Source of the DNA: Harmothoe impar
Taxonomy: Eukaryota > Annelida > Polychaeta > Phyllodocida > Polynoidae
DNA length: 64,000 nt
Reading direction: 5' to 3'
NCBI GenBank assembly: GCA_947462335.1
Contig: OX381715.1
Location: 42,997,472 to 43,061,471 of the forward strand
Part shown: positions 46,277 through 55,602 of the stretch, piece by piece
How positions within the stretch are numbered: position 1 is the first letter of the stretch
How the letters are laid out: the number at the start of each line of letters is the position of its first letter
Notes under the pieces: model-generated
The model's database searches: none
Told to the model about the DNA's origin: nothing
What the model saw: the letters and a program-made list of their open reading frames with translations, nothing else
Program-made: the position numbers and the translations under genes

Positions 46277-48055
46277 GTGTATAGGTGTCTTATAAGTCGG
46301 CAGAAGGTGAATACTAGTGAAAAAAAAAAGAAAGCGCGTGTGCAAGTAGCTTTTTCTAACAGACACGTGTGTGAACTAAGCTGCTTAAGTCTAAACCCAC
46401 CTGCAGTAGAAGCTCTGTACTTAGAGAGTCTTTTCAGCCGTTTAAGAGGCTTATCTAGGCCAGGGTACATAAGGAGTGAAACACCCCTGTCACCAGTCAC
46501 ACTTTCTCCACCCGCCCTTCATCTTCGTAGCATCGTCCACTCTACGCTCGCTCAGCACGTTACGATGGTTAGTTCTGCTATTTTCTTTGTTTATGAAAGT
46601 GTTGACGCTACAGAGCATCGAAACCCTCTCGAAATGAGTCCAAGAAAGAAAAAGCAACTCCCAGTTGAAGCAAGAAGAGAAACGGTGCCCTATGATGCCT
46701 GTGAGGTAAAGAAACATTGGAAGGACGTCACCAAGGAGCAATGGATAGAAGCATGCTTCAACTTCATCGGAACAGTAGTTTCATTTGGACAGAGGGAGAA
46801 GATTTTGTTGGAGCTATTTTTCTTAGCTCCGTATACTTGGCCTGACTGTGGTGAAATTCCTTCAAGTTTGTCAGTCTTCGCCATACAAGTTATCAACTCC
46901 TTGAAGGAGCTTCGATATATGCAAGGCACTCAGGAGGAGATTGTCAAGAAAATGACGGAATTCGAAACAGGCGAAGACACAATATGGTGCGAGGAGACGA
47001 CATATGCGGACGATGATCTGGAGTCCATCATTTGTAGTCCGTTGGAACATTATGTTAAAGACTTTGAGGACATGCTAGACAGCACTGAGATGAACCCGAA
47101 AGAGAGATCCCTTACTGCACAGAAAGAGGCCAAAGCTGTGTTGGAAAAGCACAAGTTTGGTCAAGGATTCACTCTTCAAAGCAGCTGTGTGAGTGTGATA
47201 AAAAGTCTTGTGTTGAAACATTCAGACATGAAGTTTTCGCGTGCTGTCGACACACTTCCTTTGCCTGAACTGATGATGAACATGATCGACCCTATGGTAC
47301 CAACACGTTTCGAGTCTGCCAATTGTCCCATGTATAAAATGGTTTCAAGTTTTGCCCGTGGCCGATGGCTAAACGATCCACTGAAGTCAGAAAACCTCCT
47401 TGATTTAATCAATTGACTAAATGTATTTTCTCATACTAGTATTAGTAGCATTAGTAATAGCGGCTACTCAGTCTCGTGCAGCACAAGCAGCAGTATCTGT
47501 CAGCGGCATCCGTGACATCGTCAGCAGCAGCAGCAGCAGCAGCTGCACAAGCAAAAGACAAACACCGTAGTCTCCTCATCCAGACCTCCGCTAGTAGCGC
47601 TCTATAAGCGCAAGCAGTAGCTGTGAACCCCCTCCTCCCGCCGTACACACGGGTAAATATCAGAGTCGGCCAATGTCGCCAATACTACTCTCATACAAGG
47701 GTCAGGCGCTGCTGACCTATAATAGATGAGTCAAGGACTATTCTACTGAGGGTCAGGCTACGCCGGAAATTCAATAACAAGCTGGACTTTGGCAAATTTG
47801 CTTGAAAGTCTGGCCAGCAAGAGTCCGGCATACTCTCCCAAGAGTTCAGCATTGCCAGACTATGGCATGAGGATCCCGCATGGTCAGACTTTCAAAAGCA
47901 AGTTTGCCAAACTCCAGCTTTTTATTGAATGTCCTGCGTAGCCTGACCCTCACTAGAATAGCCCTTGACCCGTCTATTATAGGCCAGCCGTGCCTGACCT
48001 TTGTCTGAAGGTAGAATTAGCGCTATTGGGTGCCTCTGATGTTTGCCTGTGTGTA
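46277..48055 (+). other. Inserted block: inverted duplicate of the left part of element A
   Basis: 46277-47830 matches, inverted, about 42225-40185 near A's left end: upstream region, unknown gene and downstream sequence with CTG repeat, the latter much shorter here. It replaces the polymerase core of polB. From 47830 to 48055 the end of the block is itself repeated in inverted orientation (GACCTTTGT(A/C)TGA...TGTGTGTA motifs), making a local foldback at the junction. Confidence 0.7.
46565..47416 (+). CDS. Unknown element protein, ~283 aa, intact copy 2
   Basis: I place the start at the ATG at 46565; an in-frame ATG at 46634 (MSPRKKKQLP) is an alternative because that segment is the first well conserved between the two copies. 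The longer open frame back to 46277 is promoter sequence. Features: very basic N-terminus, a Trp-rich helical region (KKHWKDVTKEQWIEAC), a hydrophobic segment (ILLELFFLAPYTW), an acidic/aromatic middle (WCEETTYADDDLES) and a C-terminal half rich in Leu/Met helices ending SENLLDLIN. No signal peptide or clear membrane span. I do not recognise a family; a highly diverged helical adaptor is possible but unsupported. A TACATAAGG box lies ~95 bp upstream. Two copies kept as open frames, except for one stop in copy 1, suggest the product mattered. Confidence 0.65.
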   Translation: MVSSAIFFVYESVDATEHRNPLEMSPRKKKQLPVEARRETVPYDACEVKKHWKDVTKEQWIEACFNFIGTVVSFGQREKILLELFFLAPYTWPDCGEIPSSLSVFAIQVINSLKELRYMQGTQEEIVKKMTEFETGEDTIWCEETTYADDDLESIICSPLEHYVKDFEDMLDSTEMNPKERSLTAQKEAKAVLEKHKFGQGFTLQSSCVSVIKSLVLKHSDMKFSRAVDTLPLPELMMNMIDPMVPTRFESANCPMYKMVSSFARGRWLNDPLKSENLLDLIN

Positions 48056-48414
48056 GTCAAACCTCGCCTGAGAGAGACATACTTCAGAAAGAAAAGAAAA
48101 AGCGGCGTGAGAAGGTGACGGGATCCCAAGTGTCAACCCTAAGACTTACATTTGCTACGATCAAATCAGCGGAACCGGTGAAAGAAAATCTTAAAAAAAG
48201 TGTACAGAAGTAGTCGTCTTCTTAAATGTTTTCGAAAACGAAAAACTCTCCTTGCGGTAAATATAAATTTCAAAAGTGGTACGAACCAAAAATGGCCACT
48301 TACACCATAGAGAAAGATGACGTGCGCTACTTGTATTATAAGCGTCGCGTGCATTCTAACGGTGTGACAACGAGTCCTTTAAAATATGAAAAAAGTGTGT
48401 TATTGATTGATTGA
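48056..48414 (+). pseudogene. polB: polB remnant, 3' end (element A)
   Basis: Resumes at the segment matching B near 52070 (RLRETYFR) and skips to the C-terminal KxY region (NPKTYICYD) with frameshifts. It ends in a conserved tail, YTIEKDDVRYLYYKRRVHS, that overlaps the last ~40 residues of B's polymerase. Downstream AT-rich sequence with AATAAA-like motifs matches B's 3' flank. Confidence 0.85.
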
Positions 48415-48599
48415 GCGCATCTTTTCAAAAATAGAGTGTTATTAGAATTGAAAAAAAGAAAATAAAAAAATAAAATAAAATTATTGTTGTGTTTATTTTC
48501 ATACGTCATCTTTTATTAGTAAGTAAAACAATTATAACAATTAACTAGCGTGTCCTCTTAAAGTGACACTTCCTCCGGTCGCTGCTGAATCGTCTAATT

Positions 48600-49084
48600 A
48601 AGGTATGTGTCGTCGTCACTTCTAGTCACGTGACTCATCAGGTCACTTCCGGTCGCGTGATCCTAAAATCGATCACTTCCTAAACAAAATTAAATTAAGA
48701 GACACATTTCTTCATGACCCAACCAATCAGAGGTCTCCATTTGACCAGAAGTAGGCCCCTCATTTGCATAAATGGGTCACTTCCGGTGTACCAGCCAATC
48801 AGAAGCCTCTAACTAAGTCAAGGTCGCTTGACGTCACTTCCGGTATGCCCTTATATGTACATGTGAAGGTCACATGACGTCACTTCCGGTATGCCCTTAT
48901 ATGGGCGTGTGACGTCACATGACGTCACTTCCGGTATGCCCTTATATGGGCGTGTGACATCACTTCCGGGCAAATGGAAGCCTCTGATTGGCTGAGTCAT
49001 GACCTTGACCTCTAACTAGGTCAAGGTCACGTGACGTCACTTCCGGTATGCCCTTATATGGGCATGTGACGTCACTTCCGGTCA
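48600..49084 (-). promoter_or_regulatory. Right subterminal motif cluster of element A (CRE-, ETS-, CArG-like)
   Basis: Tandem blocks of ATGACGTCACTTCCGGTATG followed by CCCTTATATGGGC. Each combines TGACGTCA (CRE-type), CACTTCCGG (ETS-type) and CCTTATATGG (CArG, SRF-type): ETS at 48881-48889, 48926-48934 and 49038-49046 paired with CArG at 48895-48904, 48940-48949 and 49052-49061. Motif-level evidence only. Confidence 0.5.
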
Positions 49085-49169
49085 AATGGAGGCCTCTGAT
49101 TGGCTGCATGTCGATTGAGTAATAAACAGTACTTAACTATAGTCCCGTTCCGATACATACTATACTACT
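49085..49169 (-). repeat. Right terminal inverted repeat of element A
   Basis: Inverse of 39541-39620; ends ATACATACTATACTACT immediately before the TGCATT target copy. Confidence 0.9.
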
Positions 49170-49322
49170 TGCATTCATGCTGACCATATGGGGGTTAAGA
49201 CATCCCCGAAGGGTCAGCAGCAAGCACCAATGTAGCACTGGCGAGTTACTTGCTAAGGCTGCATGGGTACATCATGATGAAAAATGTCACCCTTTTGTGA
49301 CATGCCGTTCTTAAATAGTTAA
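49170..49322. mobile_element. Right part of the TTAA-type MITE into which element A inserted
   Basis: TGCATTCATGCTGACCATAT, AAGGGTCAGCAGCAAGCACC and the right end TTCTTAAATAGTTAA complete a MITE whose left piece (ATCATGATGCATT) lies at 39516-39540. Element A therefore split a pre-existing MITE copy. Confidence 0.7.
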
Positions 49323-49474
49323 AGCTATACGACCCCCTACATTATATATATAGGAAAAATGCCCCAGCAGTCGGTTGTGGTGCCTTGGCAGCAAGTATCG
49401 GGTAGGATGTCTTGTATTAAACCTTTATTTAAGGCCATCTGATTGTGGTGATTTTAGTACTGTACCATAGTAGC

Positions 49475-49562
49475 AAAAACTCGTATATAAGCCGCACCCT
49501 GACACTGGGATGATGCTATAAGCCACAGCTACTACTAGCCGCGGCCTATACGCGAGGTTTTA
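49475..49562. mobile_element. Short hairpin repeat (CTCGTATATAAGCCGC ends)
   Basis: AACTCGTATATAAGCCGC and GCGGCCTATACGCGAGGTT are imperfect inverses enclosing about 50 bp. Confidence 0.55.
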
Positions 49563-49575
49563 CAGTACACCATTT

Positions 49576-49783
49576 GGCATGATACATAAATGCAACCCTG
49601 GTGGCATGATACATAAATGCAACCTTGTTGGCATGATACATAAATGCAACCCTGGTGAGTAACACTTCAGACCTACATTGGTGTATCATGCGAACCCTTG
49701 AGGAGACTTGCCATTGTTGCATTCGTGCATGGACTACAAAAGACATAGCACATTAAAGCACTTGGCTGCCCTTAAAGGCTTTA
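49576..49783. mobile_element. TTAA-type MITE with a local triplication
   Basis: GGCATGATACATAAATGCAA is repeated three times at the left; right end GCTGCCCTTAAAGGCTTTAA. Confidence 0.55.
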
Positions 49784-50953
49784 AACCCACACCACATACT
49801 ACCTTTAACTTGAGTACCGTGTTTAGGTCAGTGTTATAGAGCACCAGACAGCGTCCTTAAAGCTGCCTGGGGGTGGACTATTACTGTCAGGTTAACCAGG
49901 TCCTGGGGGCAGTACTGGTACTGCTAGTGGTGTAGGCGGTGTACACTGATTGATGCCCCCCCCCCCCCCAGTCATACACACCTACACACTTCAATACCTG
50001 CACTGATAATCTTTATGCTCTGGGGTTTAGTCAGTAGTAGCTATCACAGGTTAGCCATGGGGATATTGATCAGAGTGGTTGACCGATATACAAAATGATT
50101 GAGACAAATTAAAATATGACAAATGCCTTACTCAAAAGGACTTAAAATTCATAGAAATGGAAAGACCAAGATAGGTTGCTCACTACTGACTATACCACAT
50201 AGTATTAACTAACCATGTTTGGTCGTATAGGGAGCCAAAAAACTTGGTTAGTCACTAGTGACTGAGTTGCCATGACTGACTAAGGTCAGAATATCAGTGG
50301 CCCCTCATCTAAGTGTTCTGCCACTATCCCTTCAAGGTATCGAACAACCTACACACCTACACATCAAAACACTCCAATACCCCCTCCCTTGCACACTGCC
50401 CTGCCACGATCCCTTGTAAGCAAACACCAATGAAAGTGAAATTTCAATTGTCAAACCCTCCAAACCACACACCCCAGCCTACTCTGTTCTAGTATTAGGT
50501 GGATTAAGAACCAAAAATACAGCAGCAATTCCAATATAACCCACTTCATATATTGCTTCAGGTCAGCATTGGATTAGGTCCAAGACATATTCAGGTACCC
50601 TCGCAGCTATCCCTTTAAACATTTACTGTTTGAGGTCCAGCATTCATTCGTCATGCCAGCAGATTGGTTAATAAATAGTACAAGTTGGCTTGCTCTATAC
50701 TGACTGCTTCTACTTCTAAGTACTCTTTATACACGTGATAATTCTGCCAAATTAAATACTTTGCTGGTATAGCATTATTGGCCGTGTCGCACTGAATCGA
50801 TACAAGTTAAAAAGCCCAAGACCGGGTGCAATCTATGACAGAGTGCAATCTATATGACTGAATACAATCTATGACCGGGTACAATCTATGACCGGAAAAG
50901 GCCCAAATTTATTAGGGCAAATATACAGACATGGCCGGAAAACGGTCCATGGA
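49784..50953. other. Non-coding DNA between elements A and B
   Basis: No gene. Just before B, 50815-50953 repeats (A)CAATCTATGACCGGG three to four times. Its inverse, CCGGTCATAGATTACATACG, lies just after B (60206-60235), so B probably split another small TIR repeat. Confidence 0.5.
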
Positions 50954-51060
50954 AGTAGTATAGTATGTATCGGAACGGGACTATAGTTAACTACTGTTTA
51001 TTACTCAATCGACATGCAGCCAATCAGAGGCCTCCATTTGGTCACGTGACCGGAAGTGAC
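50954..51060 (+). repeat. Left terminal inverted repeat of element B
   Basis: Inverse of 60018-60133; runs AGTAGTAT...CAATCGACATGCAGCCAATC, then CACGTGACCGGAAGTGACC. Confidence 0.9.
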
Positions 51061-51440
51061 CTACTTAGGGGATTAGTGGTGCATTCTGGGTAACCCTGCA
51101 GCCAATCAGAGGCCACCATTTGGTCACGTGACCGGAAGTGACCTACTTAGGGGATTAGTGGTGCATTCTGGGTAACCTACTGACCTACTTAGGGGACCGG
51201 AAGTGAAGTCATATGACCTAATTTAGGATCACGTGACCGGAAGTGACCTGATGAGTCACGTGAGCGGAAGTGACGTCACATGACCTAATGGCCGACCGGA
51301 AGTGAGTGACCTCATTGAGGATCACGTGACCGGAAGTGACTTGATTGATCACGTGAGCGGAAGAAGAAGTTTTTTGTTTAGGAAGTGAGGGTCTTTAGGA
51401 TCACGTGACTGGAAGCGACGTCGTCACATGAGTGACGCTT
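51061..51440 (+). promoter_or_regulatory. Left subterminal repeats of element B (E-box/ETS/CCAAT-like)
   Basis: A ~90-bp direct duplication (CAGCCAATCAGAGGCC...GTGGTGCATTCTGGGTAAC, from 51018 and 51108) and repeated TCACGTGACCGGAAGTGAC, ending in AGTCACGTGATCC-type sequence next to polB's 3' flank. Confidence 0.5.
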
Positions 51441-51560
51441 TAAGAGACTGCGCGACTTACTAGTAAAAGAAGACGTATGAAAATAAAAACACAACAATAT
51501 TTTATTTTATTTTTTTTATTTCTATTTTTGAAAAGATGCACACGCTTATTTTTTTTTTTT

Positions 51561-54500
51561 TCATATCTCTAAAGGACTCGTTGTCACACCGTCAGAATGC
51601 ACGCGACGCTTATAATACAAGTAGCGCACGCCGTCTTTCTCTATGGTGTAGGTGACCATTTTGTTTCGCACCACTTTGAAGTTTCTATTTACAGCAATGA
51701 GAGTTTTTCGTTGGCGAAGAACATCCAAGAAGTCGTCTGGTTCCTGAGGGTTTTGTTTCTTCTGTACGCCTTTTGCACTCCATTTTTTGGATTTTCTTTC
51801 ACCGGTGTCGCTGACTCGATCGTAGCAAATGTAAGTCTTAGGGTTGAGACTTAGGATCCCGTCACCTTCCCACTCCGCTTTCATAAGCCCCGAAGTTCTC
51901 AGATCGTGAAGGTACCGTCTCTCACAACATCCGCCGGGCGGCGGACACCATTCTCGCACTCTTTCCGTTTTTGTCTTCACGAAAAGCTCTAAGTGATCGT
52001 CGCACACCGCTGTCGGAAGCCACTTTCGTTTCTCTCTGAAGTACGTCTCTCTCAGGCGAGGTTTGACTAGGTCATCCAACGTGTCACCGCTGAGAGCCAT
52101 GTAAAGACTGTCGGTGTCCATTTGACAAAGGGCATAATCGCGCCGATCGACGAATCTATCCAAGAAGTCGTATGTGAACTCTAACATTTTCAACTTCGCG
52201 TACTGGTATACCATGAACCCTATTTGAATAGGGAGGTTGTTGTTGACTGTTTTCGGTTGTAGTTCGACTTCAAACAGATCGGAACTCAACTCGGACGCCT
52301 TTTTGAAGCGCCACGAATTGGCCAATAGTTCGAACTTCCGACTGTCAGTGTATCTCACCGCCGTGTGTTTTTCTTTGTTGCAGATTGTTTTACCGTACGT
52401 AGCGTTTCCCATTAACTTGTAACAGTCTGACAGAATTTTCTCGTTCTCGTTCACGTCGCCACGTCTTCGCGCCGCCGTTACTTCGTCCGCGAAACCGGCA
52501 AAGGAGCGTTTAGGTAGGTATTCTACCACCAGCTGCACTTTGGTGACTATCAAACCGTGCTCTAAATACCACTTGAGAAGCGGCGAGAATATTTTTTCCG
52601 TGGTAACTCCCTATCAGACATCTCTGAGGCGTGTTCAACAGCTTTTCTTCCTGCGCAAAGTCTGACATGTGAGGTCCTATGTCCGATTTTGAAACGGACG
52701 CATTCTTGAAAACGGGGGTCATTTCTTCGAAGTAGTCTCGTAGGTGAGGCGGCGTAGTGATGTCCACTTGAACTAAACCGAACATTTTCTCCTCTTTCAC
52801 AGCGGAAAGGATGTCGCTCTCGCTCATCGCGTTTCGAGACACTTTCAAAGCGTCAACCTTCCAGCGTTGTTGGGAGGCCTTGACCCGCTCATCTCGACGC
52901 TTCATCTCTCGCCATTCGCACTCCCACACGACGACCAGCTTGTGACCTAGCGCTTTCAAGTAAGCGCTTACTCTGGTCGTTCTGTCGCGTCTCTCCTCTC
53001 TCAGTGAAGCGCACTGATATCGGTGCGACGGTATGCACTCGTGAGCGTGGAACCAACACCCGTGAAACTGGAAAACCGTATTAGAGGCCGCGTGAAACCC
53101 GTCCACGCAAATTCTCCGACAGCCTTCAACCATCTCGCCGCCGTTCAAAGCGTGGCGCAGTTTCACGTCGCGGTCGTGCTCTACGAAGCGTAACCACTCC
53201 AAAGCGCTGTGAGAGTTTCTTTGCCTAATTTCGGGCTTGAACTCGGTCTCTGGCCGTCTCACCGCGTAATAGCCCGTGCAGTGCGCTTTGCTCATGCAGC
53301 GCAAGTACAGAGAGTTAGCGTCTAGTCCTAGGATGTGTTGGCACGGTCTGGCTTCTTCGCCGTACTTGTGCTCCCTTATCCGCGTGGTGCCCTTCTCGTG
53401 AAATCTATGGAAGATGATGGAAGGACCGCCGACTAGATTTTCTTTGATCAGAGCGTGGAGGACGGCGTCGAACTGGGGGAACGTTGTGAACGCGTCTTCT
53501 AGGTTTTGGAAGAGGAACCGTAAAGTCAAACCGGCGAGAGAAACTCCGTCTTTCAACATGTCAATGCCGCGATCTTGGAAAAATTTAGCGTGATTTTTCA
53601 GAGCTTCTATGAAAGGTTTGACGTCTTTGTTGTTGTAGTGGATCAAGTAGTCTTCCATAGTTTGCATCTTCTCGTCGGACCAAACTTTCTGACATGCGGC
53701 GTAGTCGGATTCGGACATTTTGACGCCCGTCAGCTCGCTGTCGAAAGCCGATCTCGGTGGCAGCGTTCTGTTTGCCAGTTTCCTGGTAGACGTCATCCAT
53801 TCGTAAGGAAAGTGACCTTTCTCTTCGTTCCTGGTGAAAGCTCGCAAATAGGTCGCGTAGTTGTAACCGGGTGCCAAATAGTTGACTACGTCCAAGAAAA
53901 CCGTGTGCTGTGTGTAAACCGCCAAGTATTGATTGCTTCTCTTTATGACGCTGAATTCTTGGTTTCTTCGGTCTCCGGAGGCGAAGAACGAGTGAAGGCG
54001 TATTTTGATCAGGTTCAAGTCGTAACGCCCCGAGTTGAAGCCCACGACTGGAGCTTGACGGATGTATCTCAGAAGACGCTTCTTCAGTTGAACTAACGGG
54101 TGTCTGGTCTGAGCCGCAGCGAAGCCGCCTGGAGAAGGGGTGAACGTCGCCTCCTCCAGCAGGAGAGCTTCACCTATCGCCGCATCTAACTTCGCTAAGG
54201 TCGGTCGGTAAAGTTCTAGCACAGCTTCCCCGATGACTTTGGCGTTCTCGTTTATGTGATTTAAAACTCGGTCCAACAAGGGGTCGGAATCTGCGTCGGA
54301 TTCTCTGACGAAGCAGACGGGCCCCTCCCACCCCGGAAAGTCGGATGCGACGCTAGCCGACAAAGGGACGTGATCCCACAGCAGGGACACGTGTTCCGTC
54401 GACGGTTCTTTGCACGGTCTGAAGAAAGCCTCGAAATCGAAGGCGATCTTGTAAGGGTAGATTCCGGAATGTCCGTCGGGGGGAAAAATGGAGAAGTCTG

Positions 54501-55417
54501 CTAGCGCTTCGAAAATCGTTCTCGAATTTTGGTAGATGCCACCTACGTAGCGCAACTTGACTTGTCGGCAAGAGGAAAGCTGGTTCCTGTGTCTCTTCAG
54601 CAAGAACTCGGTGGTGAACGCCGCCTTACACTTGCAACATTCGTATATGCCCGCGTACGCGTTGAAGTCCGTGACGAGAGAGACGTGCAAACCGCCTTTC
54701 GCCGTCAGGTGTAGGTTGACTTTACCTCGGGCGGCCAGAGTTCTGGACGGCGGTCTGATCAGAGTAACGCGTCTTCTCAACTTCCGCCCCGGCACTTGAC
54801 GCGACGCGGTGTAAACCGCTATCTGTACGTCAAACAAGTTCTCTAACGCGGGTAAGTCGCGGATGTTCAGACCCGGAAAGGATTCAGGTGTGGCAGCGGG
54901 ACAGAACTGACGTAACAAATCTGAAGCGCGCTTGCTGGTGTTGTATAAGTGAAAGGAAATGCAGCGGAAGATGCAGAGGTTGTCCTTGTTGGGAAAATCT
55001 AACACGCCGCTTCTCTTTCCAACTCGACCGGCCTGAGTGATCCTACCGCCTATGGGGAATTCCCCCGGTCCCATGTAAACGCAAATGTTCAAATTGGTAG
55101 GAAAAAGAACGTGCCACTTGGTGTCAGCGTCGCAAAGTTTCCGTACTTCCTCGCAAGCGACGGTGTTTTCCATCTTTGAGAGGAGCTCTTCCAAAGTTTC
55201 TGAATTAGTTATAGTAGGGAGCGGTTGTATGAGAGTTGCGTTGTTCTGGGAGGCGTGAAAGTAGCGCAGATTCGCGTCGACAGGCGATCTTTCGGCAATC
55301 GCCTTCGCCGCATAGAGGGCAAAACTTAGGTACCACTCTACAATTTTCTACGTGTCTCTCGTGGTTGTACGGTCTTTTAAACATTTTGAAACACTTTTCG
55401 CATACGTACTGTGTCAT
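51561..55417 (-). pseudogene. polB: Protein-primed family-B DNA polymerase, interrupted by frameshifts
   Basis: Replicative polymerase of Polinton-like elements and adintoviruses. Three overlapping minus-strand frames make up one gene: 55417-55205 (start ATG, Cys-rich N-terminus), about 55194-52510, and 52553-51561. Along the protein: CEKCFKMFKRPYN metal-binding-like motif; DNLCIFRC motif (about 54975); C2H2-like finger (54595-54660); Exo I DFEAFF (about 54430), Exo II GFNSGRYDLN (about 54025), Exo III YNNKDVKPF (about 53630); Pol A DANSLY (about 53310); VDGFHAASNTVFQFHG insert; Pol B KLMGNATYGKT (about 52400); Pol C DTDSLY (about 52110); KTY (about 51830). All catalytic motifs are present. 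The frame changes once between about 55210 and 55350, and once at the homopolymer T6 at 52592-52597. Either sequencing errors or mutations; as written the gene is broken. The 3' side has AATAAA motifs near 51500. Confidence 0.88.
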
Positions 55418-55602
55418 GTTTTTTTTTCACTCAGTTACCAACTACTTAGCCGTCTAACTATCTATCTATCTATCAATCTATCTGTCTATCTATCTATCTA
55501 TTTATCTTTCTGTCTCCTGTCTGTGTATCCGTCTGTCTGTCTCATACAGCGTACGTCAAACGCTGTGTGTGTGTGTGTGCGCGCGTGAGCGTTGAGCGTC
55601 TC
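55418..55602. repeat. (TCTA)n and (TG)n between polB and the upstream gene
   Basis: CTATCTAT-type tetranucleotide repeat at about 55460-55505, GTCTG repeats, and GTGTGTGCGCGCG at 55565-55588. No promoter for polB is obvious here. Confidence 0.8.

Larger units (their letters stand above)
39541..49169 (+). mobile_element. Element A: Polinton-family-like element, 9.6 kb, decayed polB
   Basis: Bounded by inverted ends AGTAGTAT(T/A)GTATGTATCGG (left 39541, right to 49169) and a perfect 6-bp target duplication TGCATT (39535-39540, 49170-49175). TIRs beginning AG, a 6-bp duplication and a polB gene are the known signature of Polintons/Mavericks. Order along +: left end; unknown gene copy 1 (minus, broken); promoter remnant of a lost divergent gene; spacer; alanine-rich death-domain gene (+); polB remnant (+) with unknown gene copy 2 (+, intact) in place of the polymerase core; right end. 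No integrase, capsid, ATPase or protease frame is visible. It landed inside a TTAA-type MITE. With polB destroyed it would depend on helpers for any movement. Confidence 0.85.

Noticed and set aside
52237..54799. Plus-strand frames of 61-173 codons across polB
   Set aside because: Antisense shadows of the polymerase gene, which has all exonuclease and polymerase motifs on the minus strand.
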